Positions 42,933-50,830 of a stretch of DNA of 64,000 nt are shown piece by piece. Source of the DNA: Clostridium sp. chh4-2 (GTDB lineage: Bacteria; Bacillota; Clostridia; Lachnospirales; Lachnospiraceae). Each line of letters opens with the position of its first letter. Within the stretch, counting starts at the first letter, position 1. The notes below the pieces were generated by a model. That model worked only from the letters and a program-made list of their open reading frames with translations. It was not told where the DNA came from and made no database searches. The translations under genes were made by a program, and so were the position numbers. The stretch covers positions 62,001 to 126,000 of the forward strand of contig NZ_PKUU01000019.1 in the NCBI RefSeq assembly GCF_002899675.1, written 5' to 3'.

Positions 42933-44336
42933 ATGAAGAAAAGACGTTTCGTATCATGGGGATTGGCTGCTGCTATGCTGATTAGTACGATTTCAGGGTG
43001 TTCTGCAAAAACTCAGACAAAAGAGCCGGCTAAGACGGGAACTGAAACGGCTGCAAACACAGAATCTGCAGCTGCACAGCCTGCGACGGCAGCGGAGAAC
43101 AGTTCAAAAGACGGCGGAAATGAAGAAAAGGTCAAGCGCCATGTCAAAATCTACACCCAGCTGACGGAGGCGAACGCGAGTTACTGGGTATGGGACGATG
43201 CGCTGAAAGCCTATCAGGCCGAGGTAAATCCTAATTTTACATGGGAAGTGGAGACGATTCCGGATCATGACCAGTATTTGAACAAACTGAAATTATACAT
43301 TGCCGGAGGGGAGCTGCCCGATATGTTCCAGATTCCAAACGGAACGCTTTCGGCGGAACTGGCCGGAGACGGTAAGATGGTGAACATTGAAGAAGAGCTG
43401 AAGCGGATGGGAATGTATGATAAATTTAATGCCGGATGTCTGGATTTCCTCAAGTTTGACGACGGCAGCCTGTATCTGTATCCGGATGGAAGGTATTGCG
43501 AACTGTTCTGGTACTGGAAGGACACATTTGATAAGTACGGTCTGGAAGTTCCTGTGACCTGGGATGACTTCCTGAACTGCTGTAAGGTATTAAAGGAAAA
43601 CGGAGAGACTCCCATCTCTTTAGCGGGCTCCCAGTCCTGGCTGAATCTGCGGTTCATCTCATTTATTCCGTGGGTGAGCGGCGGCGGAGAATTTATAAAC
43701 CAGTTTAAAAAGGGCGATATCAAATATGAGGAAGACCAGAATGCAGTTGACGGAGTGAACCTGATGTATGAACTGGCATCCAACAAATATTTTATCAAAG
43801 GTTTTGAAAATTTAGCATTTGCAGACTGTGTGAACGCATTTGCAAGCAAACAGGCGGCAATCGTGTATACAGGATTTAACAATGTGACCGACAGCATGAA
43901 AGACGCATACGCCAACGGAGAAATCGGATATTTCCAGGTTCCGTATCCGACCAATTATACGGGAGATACGGTATCCATACCGGTACATACAGGCAAAGCA
44001 TGGGGAATCAGCCAGAGCGCCTACGACCCGGAACTGCAGAATTTCTTCGAATATTTTGTCAGCCATCATACCCAGTACGCTTATGCCCATCAATTATTCT
44101 CTCCGTTAGACGAAGAGATAACCGAGGATCTTCCTGTAGTCATGAAGGATATCTATAAAGATCTGGTAGGCGTGGAACAGGGCTGGATTTCATGGGATGA
44201 CAAATTTGACCCGGCGACAATCGTAACCAGCGGAGAGCTTGCTATCGAACTTTCACAGGCGCTCATCAAGCCGGAGGAATTTATGAAGAGGATGAATGAA
44301 TCCGTGGAAAAGAATGCCGGTGAGTATTTTAAATAG
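42933..44336 (+). CDS. Extracellular sugar-binding lipoprotein of the GH32-cluster importer
   Basis: A 467-aa lipoprotein: signal peptide and lipobox ISGC (Cys23), a linker rich in Ala, Thr and Glu to about residue 65, then a family-1 extracellular solute-binding fold (ITDLIxx-like hinge regions, GELPDMFQIPNG). It delivers sugar to the two permeases that follow. No ATPase gene is present in the cluster, so a shared MsmK-type ATPase, such as that at 13582, must energise it. RBS AGGAGGAG. Confidence 0.92.
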   Translation: MKKRRFVSWGLAAAMLISTISGCSAKTQTKEPAKTGTETAANTESAAAQPATAAENSSKDGGNEEKVKRHVKIYTQLTEANASYWVWDDALKAYQAEVNPNFTWEVETIPDHDQYLNKLKLYIAGGELPDMFQIPNGTLSAELAGDGKMVNIEEELKRMGMYDKFNAGCLDFLKFDDGSLYLYPDGRYCELFWYWKDTFDKYGLEVPVTWDDFLNCCKVLKENGETPISLAGSQSWLNLRFISFIPWVSGGGEFINQFKKGDIKYEEDQNAVDGVNLMYELASNKYFIKGFENLAFADCVNAFASKQAAIVYTGFNNVTDSMKDAYANGEIGYFQVPYPTNYTGDTVSIPVHTGKAWGISQSAYDPELQNFFEYFVSHHTQYAYAHQLFSPLDEEITEDLPVVMKDIYKDLVGVEQGWISWDDKFDPATIVTSGELAIELSQALIKPEEFMKRMNESVEKNAGEYFK

Positions 44337-44356
44337 ACAGAAAAGAGGGAATCTGC

Positions 44357-45235
44357 ATGATATTAGGTAAAAGTAAATGGAAAACGGTGCTGTTTTTCGT
44401 CTCTCCCGCAGTGATTCTCTATACTTTGATTGTTTTTGTGCCGATCATATGGTCTTCGGCTTACAGTATGGTGAACTGGAATGGAATCGGGACCATAAAA
44501 TTTGTGGGACTGGATAATTTTGTGGAGTTATTTGCCCACGACAGGGAGTTTTTCGCGGCTCTCCGCCATACGATCATCTATACCGTACTTCAGATCCTGC
44601 TTCAGGTATTTGTGGGATTACTGCTGGCCTTCCTTTTATCAGCGCTTCCTAAGTTCAGAACCGGATTTCAGACGCTTTGTTATCTTCCGGTTATCATATC
44701 ATCAGTGGCGATCTGCCAGATTTTTGAGAAGCTGATGTCTTTACAGCCAATTGGACTCATTAACTCTCTGTTGGCTAAGATAAACCCCGCATGGGCAGAC
44801 ATAGCCTGGCTGACGGATGTCAGGCTGTGCCTGGGCAGCGCCGCCTTTGTGGAAGGCTATAAATATATGGGAATGTACATGGTGATCTTTTATGCGGCCC
44901 TTTTGAGCGTGCCCGCCGATATGATAGAAGCGGCTAAGATCGACGGCGCAAACCGCTTTCAGATCAGCTGGAATATCACGATTCCATATATCAGAGGGAT
45001 TATCGTTGCGAACTGTGTGCTGGTATTAAACGGTTCTTTAAGGGCATATGACATTCCATTTCTGCTCACAAAAGGCGGGCCGGGAAACTGTGCTCAGCTG
45101 ATTGCGCCTTATATGTATAAACAGGCGTTCAGCAGCATGAAATATGGATATGGAAGCGCGGTGGCCGTGATGATAGTGATTATTTGCTTTTCTTTTGCCA
45201 CCGTATTCAGAAAGATATTTGAGAGGGATGAATAA
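44357..45235 (+). CDS. ABC sugar permease (MsmF/UgpA-type)
   Basis: A 292-aa permease with six helices and the EAA loop EAAKIDGANRFQISWNITIP (about residues 194-213). Start at ATG with AAGAGGGAA. It is encoded 20 bases after the binding protein and pairs with the permease at 45284. Confidence 0.93.
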   Translation: MILGKSKWKTVLFFVSPAVILYTLIVFVPIIWSSAYSMVNWNGIGTIKFVGLDNFVELFAHDREFFAALRHTIIYTVLQILLQVFVGLLLAFLLSALPKFRTGFQTLCYLPVIISSVAICQIFEKLMSLQPIGLINSLLAKINPAWADIAWLTDVRLCLGSAAFVEGYKYMGMYMVIFYAALLSVPADMIEAAKIDGANRFQISWNITIPYIRGIIVANCVLVLNGSLRAYDIPFLLTKGGPGNCAQLIAPYMYKQAFSSMKYGYGSAVAVMIVIICFSFATVFRKIFERDE

Positions 45236-45283
45236 AATGAAGAAGATAAAAGCGCTGTTTTTGCAGCAGGAGGGAGGAAGCTT

Positions 45284-46135
45284 ATGGAAAAAAAGAGCGG
45301 ACTGAAACGGCCCGGATGGATGGACCTGTTGGTTTATGCGATCGCGGCAGTTGTGCTTGTGATTATGGTGTATCCGTTTTTTTATACGGTGATGTCGGCG
45401 TTTAAGACCCCGCTGGAATTTGAACAGAAGCCGCAGTATTCCCTTCCGTCCGGCCTGTATCTGGAGAATATTAAATATGTGCTGATTGAATCTTCCATTC
45501 CCAGATACTTTTTAAACAGCATTATCATTTTAGTATGTGTACTGGTTCCAACCCTTTTATTCGGTTCCATGGCGGCATTTGCAATCTGCAAAATACAGTT
45601 CAGGGGACAGAAAAAGCTGCTTTCGTATTTCCTTACAGGACTTATGATACCGTTGCAGGTGTGCCTGCTTCCCCTGTATCTGACGTTCAGTAAATTGGGA
45701 TGGACCGACAGCTTTGCAGGCGTGATTCTGCCTCAAATCGCCTTTCGTTTTCCATATACCATCTACCTGTTCACTAATTTTTTCCGGTTTTTACCGGATG
45801 ATGTGCTGGAATCCTGTATATTGGACGGATGCAGCCCGATGAAGATGTTTGTTAACATCGTCGTTCCGATGTCGAAAAATGTGTTTTTGACGTTGGCGAC
45901 GATGAATGGAATTTTTTGCTGGAATGAGTTTTTATTCGCCTATACATTTACGAGCTCTAAGAAGCTGCAGACAATCACGCTGGGGCTTAGGGATTTCGTG
46001 GGGATGTATGGAGCTACGGATTGGGGAAGAACATTTACGACAATTGCGCTGACAATTATACCGACGTTGTTTCTGTATTTCTTTTTGAGTAAATATATGC
46101 TGGCGGGGATGACGGACGGGGCTGTAAAAGGATAG
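45284..46135 (+). CDS. ABC sugar permease (MsmG/UgpE-type)
   Basis: A 283-aa six-helix permease with an EAA-type loop (ESCILDGCSPMKMFVNIVVP, about 173-192). A cysteine replaces the usual alanine. It ends YMLAGMTDGAVKG, the normal terminus of the family. Ribosome binding site GGAGGGAGG. It is the last gene of the operon; a palindromic repeat begins 3 bases after the stop. Confidence 0.93.
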   Translation: MEKKSGLKRPGWMDLLVYAIAAVVLVIMVYPFFYTVMSAFKTPLEFEQKPQYSLPSGLYLENIKYVLIESSIPRYFLNSIIILVCVLVPTLLFGSMAAFAICKIQFRGQKKLLSYFLTGLMIPLQVCLLPLYLTFSKLGWTDSFAGVILPQIAFRFPYTIYLFTNFFRFLPDDVLESCILDGCSPMKMFVNIVVPMSKNVFLTLATMNGIFCWNEFLFAYTFTSSKKLQTITLGLRDFVGMYGATDWGRTFTTIALTIIPTLFLYFFLSKYMLAGMTDGAVKG

Positions 46136-46138
46136 AGA

Positions 46139-46191
46139 TTTAAAGTAAAACGTGAAGGCATTTCTGAAAATGCCTTCAGGGTTGATGTAAA
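46139..46191. repeat. GTGAAGGCATTTT palindromic repeat, locus 4 (single unit)
   Basis: TTTAAAGTAAAACGTGAAGG starts a unit whose arm CTGAAGGCATTT-type stem pairs with AAATGCCTTCAG and ends in GTTGATGTAAA. It lies 3 bases beyond the permease stop codon. Confidence 0.8.
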
Positions 46192-46231
46192 AAAAGTATG
46201 ATTCTAAATCCAATCCAGCGAAAACCACCAT

Positions 46232-46263
46232 AAAAGAGGAATCCCATCGGAGATTCCTCTTTT
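46232..46263. terminator. Bidirectional terminator after the GH32 operon
   Basis: A 12-bp stem AAAAGAGGAATC/GATTCCTCTTTT with an 8-base loop between the convergent permease and esterase genes, with A and T tracts on both sides. Confidence 0.85.
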
Positions 46264-46309
46264 ATGCGTCACGTCCCTGAAAATTAAATATATTCTGCCA
46301 CTTCCCATC

Positions 46310-47068
46310 TCAGGTATCTGGGAAAAAATGGTCCATCATCCGTTTAACAGCCTCATCCCAAAATACCCAGTCGTGGATACCCTCCCACTCCTCATAAGTC
46401 AGTTGATAAGGCAAAGCCCTCAGAAAATCACGGAAACGCATAGTTTCCGGGTAAAGATGGTCTTCTGTGCCGCAGGCCATATAAAACTCCGGTTTTTTCG
46501 CCAAACATGCACATTTTTGAGCCATATGATACATATCATCGTCCGGCGAAATCTCCAGATCGGTTCCGAAAATACCTTGAAATTCCTGTCTTTTCGGATT
46601 GGTTTCCGGCGTGTCGGCGATGTGCTGCCTGATGTCGGTTACTGCGGAGATCATTCCGCAGGCGGCATACCGGTCGGGATGGGACAGGGCGGTTTTCAGC
46701 GCCCCGTAGCCGCCCATGGACATCCCTGCGATAAAACGGTCTTCCGGATTTTTGCTTATCCGGAACATGGACTCACACAGATCCGGAAGTTCTTCGGAAA
46801 CATAAGTCTGATAATTAACTCCATACCGCATATCGGTGTAAAAACTCCGGTTGACTTCAGGCATGATGACCGCTGCGTGATGGACCTCTGCATACCGTTC
46901 CAGATTGGTGTACCGGGTCCACACCAAGTAATTATGCGATCTTCCGTGCAGCAGATATAGAGTTTTAACCGGTTTTTCCCCATCGTATGTATCGTGAGGA
47001 AGGATGGCGCAGACAGAAGTCACCATGCGGATGGATTTTGCGTTTATTTCACAGTGGAGAAGCGCCAT
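46310..47068 (-). CDS. Esterase-D/CE1-like carbohydrate esterase
   Basis: A 252-aa alpha/beta hydrolase. Nucleophile Ser117 in GMSMGG; LYLLHGRSHNYLVW contributes the oxyanion side; catalytic Asp in GTEDHLY and His in GIHDWVFW. Similar to S-formylglutathione hydrolase and CE1 acetyl- or feruloyl-esterases, so it probably removes acyl groups from imported sugars. No signal peptide. It starts 1 base after the stop of the binding-protein gene upstream, in the same operon. Confidence 0.85.
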   Translation of the reverse strand: MALLHCEINAKSIRMVTSVCAILPHDTYDGEKPVKTLYLLHGRSHNYLVWTRYTNLERYAEVHHAAVIMPEVNRSFYTDMRYGVNYQTYVSEELPDLCESMFRISKNPEDRFIAGMSMGGYGALKTALSHPDRYAACGMISAVTDIRQHIADTPETNPKRQEFQGIFGTDLEISPDDDMYHMAQKCACLAKKPEFYMACGTEDHLYPETMRFRDFLRALPYQLTYEEWEGIHDWVFWDEAVKRMMDHFFPDT

Positions 47069-47069
47069 A

Positions 47070-48671
47070 TTAATGATTTGCCTTGTACTGTTCTGTATAT
47101 TCTTTGATGATCTGATCTCCGCCTGCTGCCTTCCAGTCTTCGATCGCCGCTTTCCATCCGTCCAAATCCAATTCGCCGATTACATATTTGATCTTGGCGT
47201 CGGCAATCTGAGTATCCAAATCGCCGCCGGTTTCAATATTAGTGTCGGAAATATAAGGAAGCACGACATTGTGAACCGCATACTGGGCGTTTTCATTCAT
47301 CAGCTGGACGATTTTCTGGTTTAATTCCGGCTGGTTGTTGGCTTTCAAATGCTGTGTGGTGTAGAACGGTGTGATCTGGCGGATATCGTTATATTTACGG
47401 CCGTAGATTTCAGACTGTTCTTTTGTCTGCTCAACGCCGCCGTCTTTGACGGTATAAGATTCCCCTTCGATTCCCCAGTTCATGCCGTCTGCCATTTCCG
47501 GGTCACCCAGTTTATCCAGGAAGGATAAGAGGGATAAAAGCTCTTCCTCTGTTTTTACAGAAGTCTTTGAAAAAGCCAGGCCTCCGGTATATCCCTGATA
47601 ACCGGTGATGTGATAAGGTTCATCCGGGTCATTCTTTAATAATTGGAAGATGTCTGTGGAAGCATCGGGAAATACGGCATTTAAGTCGGTGACGCGGGTT
47701 GCGGCGTCCTCTAAGTTGCCCAGGAACAGCATGCCGGCGGCGCCGGAGGTGAAGTTCTGCATCTCGTCTTTACAGATCGGGAAATCCTGGTTGAACAGTT
47801 TTTCTGAATAGGCCTGTCTGAACCATGTTAAGGATTCCGTATAGGTATCAAAGTAAAATTCAGGAACCACATTGCCTTCTTCATCGATGCCCCAGGTGTT
47901 CGGTCCTCCCATATAGATGCTGAGGAGTGTGGAGAAACGGGGAAGGGCATTGTATTTTAAAGAGAAACCATAGGTATCGTCTACACCATTTTGATCAGGA
48001 TCATTATAGGTAAATGCATAGAGTATGTCGTGAAGCTCATCCAATGTGGTGGGCATCTGAAGTCCTAAGTTATCCAGCCAGTCCTGGCGGATCAGCCCGC
48101 CTTCTCTGGCAACGTCCCTGACTTTCGGAATCAGGAACTGCTGGCCGTCTATCTGAACATTCTTTAAAATGGTAGGATCGATTTGACTCAGGTTTGGAAA
48201 ACGGTCTATGTAAGGAGCCACATCCCAGAACATGCCGGAGCGGGCTGCATTAACGAAACCGGAACCCTTAACTTCGCGGATCGTTGTGATCTGGGGAAGA
48301 TCCTTGGAAGCGATCAAGGTGTTCAGCTTTTCATTGTAGGCCGATTGGGGAACCCATATGATCTTTGGCATGGAGCCTGTATATTCTGCAATTTTAAGTA
48401 CCAGAGGATTATCATCTGTAGGAGCTTCTGCTCCCGTGTAGTTTACCATTAAAGTAATAGTATCCAATACGGCAGGAGCTTCTGTTTCTGCACCGGTGCC
48501 GGAAGCTTCGGTCTGTCCGGACTGTGGGGCGCCTGTTGTCTGTGCCGGAGCGGCCGTATTCTTAGAACCGGAGCCGCAGGCTGTCATTGAAACGAGCATA
48601 CTTCCTGTTAAGAAGGCGGATAAGAAAATCCTGCCTTTTTTGTTTTTCTGTAAATATGATAATAAACCCAT
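47070..48671 (-). CDS. Extracellular solute-binding lipoprotein (LipO/YtcQ-type)
   Basis: A 533-aa lipoprotein: signal peptide with lipobox MTAC (Cys32), then a Gly/Thr/Glu linker and a family-1 binding fold. The start is ATG 48671 after GGGAGG. It is transcribed away from the LplB/YtcP permease pair at 49002-50794 that it must serve, so importer components are split over a divergent promoter region. The cargo is unknown; the enzymes further on suggest a sugar acid or acylated sugar. Confidence 0.92.
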   Translation of the reverse strand: MGLLSYLQKNKKGRIFLSAFLTGSMLVSMTACGSGSKNTAAPAQTTGAPQSGQTEASGTGAETEAPAVLDTITLMVNYTGAEAPTDDNPLVLKIAEYTGSMPKIIWVPQSAYNEKLNTLIASKDLPQITTIREVKGSGFVNAARSGMFWDVAPYIDRFPNLSQIDPTILKNVQIDGQQFLIPKVRDVAREGGLIRQDWLDNLGLQMPTTLDELHDILYAFTYNDPDQNGVDDTYGFSLKYNALPRFSTLLSIYMGGPNTWGIDEEGNVVPEFYFDTYTESLTWFRQAYSEKLFNQDFPICKDEMQNFTSGAAGMLFLGNLEDAATRVTDLNAVFPDASTDIFQLLKNDPDEPYHITGYQGYTGGLAFSKTSVKTEEELLSLLSFLDKLGDPEMADGMNWGIEGESYTVKDGGVEQTKEQSEIYGRKYNDIRQITPFYTTQHLKANNQPELNQKIVQLMNENAQYAVHNVVLPYISDTNIETGGDLDTQIADAKIKYVIGELDLDGWKAAIEDWKAAGGDQIIKEYTEQYKANH

Positions 48672-48712
48672 GAAATAACCTCCCAATGTTTAATTTTTAT
48701 TTGATGCCGGTC

Positions 48713-48733
48713 TTGTGTACACAATTAAATTGT
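48713..48733. promoter_or_regulatory. Overlapping palindromes upstream of the binding-protein gene
   Basis: TTGTGTACACAA (48713-48724) and ACAATTAAATTGT (48721-48733) are two perfect overlapping palindromes, 42-62 bases before the ATG of the lipoprotein, where a repressor or activator could act. Confidence 0.5.
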
Positions 48734-48755
48734 ACGTTTGGGGAATCGATAAAGC

Positions 48756-48869
48756 AATACTCATTTTCTAGCCGGAATTTTGGGCCCGGAGAGGGAAAAA
48801 GGGCGGCCGATGCTCACCTTACCCAATGCTCATCTCTTTACATTCCTACCATGTCATAAAATGAGCATT
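48756..48869. promoter_or_regulatory. Array of AATGCTCAT-like sites in the divergent control region
   Basis: Four copies of AATGCTCAT or a near match: AATACTCAT (48756), ATGCTCAC (48810), AATGCTCAT (48825) and inverted ATGAGCATT (48861). They lie between the divergent binding-protein and permease genes. The AraC-type regulator at 50831 is a candidate ligand. The rest of 48672-49001 holds the palindromes, the promoter at 48931 and nothing else I can assign. Confidence 0.5.
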
Positions 48870-48930
48870 CTGTGGTTTGGGCGCATAAAATACCTGTTAA
48901 AACCGCATAAAACAGCAGGAAATATGATTA

Positions 48931-48959
48931 TTGAGTTATTAAAAATGCACAAATATAAT
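48931..48959 (+). promoter_or_regulatory. Promoter of the permease/AraC/sugar-acid operon
   Basis: TTGAGT (48931-48936), 17-base spacer, TATAAT (48954-48959), 43 bases before ATG 49002. Confidence 0.8.
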
Positions 48960-49001
48960 TGAATTATAAAAAGCAGGATGCAAATCCGGAAAGGAGAAGA
49001 G

Positions 49002-49916
49002 ATGAAAGATCAAAAAAGCTGTTGGAAAAAAATAAAGACTTATAAGTGGCTGTACATCATGCTGATCCCTGGAGTGATTTACTATCTTCTATTTAAATTC
49101 GGCCCCATGTTCGGGCTGATTGCGGCATTTAAGAACTACCAGCCATTTTTAGGATTCTTTGACAGTGAGTGGGTAGGATTTAAATATTTTATCCGTTTCT
49201 TTACAGACAAGTCGTTTGGAAAGCTGTTGGGAAATACATTGCTGCTGTCGCTGCTCAATTTGGCGTTTTTCTTTCCAATGCCAATCATTGTAGCTTTGCT
49301 TCTTAATGAAGTAAAAGCCAACTGGTTCAAACGGACCGTTCAAAGTGTTGTTTATCTGCCTCATTTTTTATCATGGGTTGTAATTGTAGGTATTTCTTAT
49401 ACCTTATTTACATCGGATGGAGGTATTATAACGGAGGCGCTGAAAAATCTGGGATTTGGACAGATTAATTTTCTCACAAGCCCCGCCTGGTTCCGGCCGA
49501 TGGTGGTGATGCAGAATATGTGGAAAGAAACAGGATGGGGGACGATCATCTTTCTGGCTGCATTAGCCGGGGTTAATGTGGAGATGTACGAAGCGGCCAA
49601 GCTGGATGGCGCGAGCCGTTTCCAGCAAATACTCTATATCACGCTGCCGGCCATCCGAACCACAATCATAACGATGCTGATTCTGAGACTGGGTCACGTT
49701 ATGGAGTCGGGATTCGACCAGCTTTACAATATGCAGAACGCTATGAACAGGGATGTTGCGGATGTATTTGACACCTATGTATATAGAATGGGCCTTGTAA
49801 ACGGGCAGCTGAGCTATTCCATCGCCGTGGGCATGTTCAAATCTTTAGTAGGGCTCATATTAGTGCTGACGGCTGATAAGCTGTCTAAAAAAGTAGGGGA
49901 GGAGGGAATCTTATGA
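49002..49916 (+). CDS. ABC sugar permease (LplB-type), second cluster
   Basis: A 304-aa six-helix permease with EAA loop YEAAKLDGASRFQQILYITL (about 195-214) and the LplB start LYIMLIPGVIYYLLFKFGPM. ATG 49002 after AAAGGAGAAG is chosen over an earlier in-frame start with no site. It overlaps the next permease gene by 4 bases. Confidence 0.93.
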   Translation: MKDQKSCWKKIKTYKWLYIMLIPGVIYYLLFKFGPMFGLIAAFKNYQPFLGFFDSEWVGFKYFIRFFTDKSFGKLLGNTLLLSLLNLAFFFPMPIIVALLLNEVKANWFKRTVQSVVYLPHFLSWVVIVGISYTLFTSDGGIITEALKNLGFGQINFLTSPAWFRPMVVMQNMWKETGWGTIIFLAALAGVNVEMYEAAKLDGASRFQQILYITLPAIRTTIITMLILRLGHVMESGFDQLYNMQNAMNRDVADVFDTYVYRMGLVNGQLSYSIAVGMFKSLVGLILVLTADKLSKKVGEEGIL

Positions 49917-50794
49917 AAACTGGAAAAAGATCATATGGCGATAAGATATTTGATTCCATCGTGTATGCGGTGCTGGCAATTATAACGCTTGTCACATTTT
50001 TCCCCATCCTCTATATCATTGCAGGTTCCTTTGCTTCTGTTAAAGAGCTGGCGGTTAACCGGTTTTTGCTGATTCCCAAAGAACCGACTCTGGATGCGTA
50101 TAGATATATCTTTTCCACAAGCACCCTGATGCGCAGCATGTTTGTTACGATTATGGTAACTGTAGTCGGTACCATTGTCAATTTATTCATGACCTGCCTG
50201 ATGGCGTATCCCTTGTCCAGAAAAGAGCTGCCGGGAAGAAAATATCTGATGTATGGGGTGACATTTACTCTGGTATTCAGCGGCGGCATGATTCCAACCT
50301 ATCTGGTGGTCAATGCGCTGGGGCTGATCGATTCCTATGCATCTCTCATCATACCGGGAGCCATCAGCAGCTTTAACCTGATTTTAGTAAAGAATTTCTT
50401 TCAGGAGATTCCGCAGGATTTGATCGATTCCGCGAAAATTGACGGGTGCAATGAAGTAGCCGTTCTTGGGAAGATCGTACTTCCGCTGTCAAAACCAGCT
50501 TTGGCTACCTTTACCATGTTTTATGCCGTTGGACATTGGAATACGTTTTTAACCGCATTGCTTTATTTGAATGATTCGAAAAAATGGACGATCCAGGTGC
50601 TGTTAAGGCAGATTGTCATCCTTGCACAGGGCGGAATCGGGGACGAGGCGTCCATGGGAATGGAATTTGTGATCCCTTCCCAAAGTGTGAAAATGGCAGT
50701 AATCGTGGTGGCGACGCTGCCAATCGTCCTGTTCTATCCGTTTATGCAGAAATATTTTGAGAAAGGTGTGATGGTGGGATCGATTAAGGGATAA
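49913..50794 (+). CDS. ABC sugar permease (YtcP-type), second cluster
   Basis: A 293-aa permease with six helices and an EAA-type loop (DSAKIDGCNEVAVLGKIVLP) and the YtcP tail KYFEKGVMVGSIKG. The ATGA overlap with the upstream permease indicates coupled translation. The ATPase must come from elsewhere in the genome. Confidence 0.93.
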   Translation: MKTGKRSYGDKIFDSIVYAVLAIITLVTFFPILYIIAGSFASVKELAVNRFLLIPKEPTLDAYRYIFSTSTLMRSMFVTIMVTVVGTIVNLFMTCLMAYPLSRKELPGRKYLMYGVTFTLVFSGGMIPTYLVVNALGLIDSYASLIIPGAISSFNLILVKNFFQEIPQDLIDSAKIDGCNEVAVLGKIVLPLSKPALATFTMFYAVGHWNTFLTALLYLNDSKKWTIQVLLRQIVILAQGGIGDEASMGMEFVIPSQSVKMAVIVVATLPIVLFYPFMQKYFEKGVMVGSIKG

Positions 50795-50830
50795 ATTCAT
50801 TTATAATAGTACTGTGAAAGGGGTGGGAAA

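Noticed and set aside
48780..48962. 60-codon frame in the divergent control region
   Set aside because: No ribosome binding site, and it overlaps the promoter and repeated operator-like sites.
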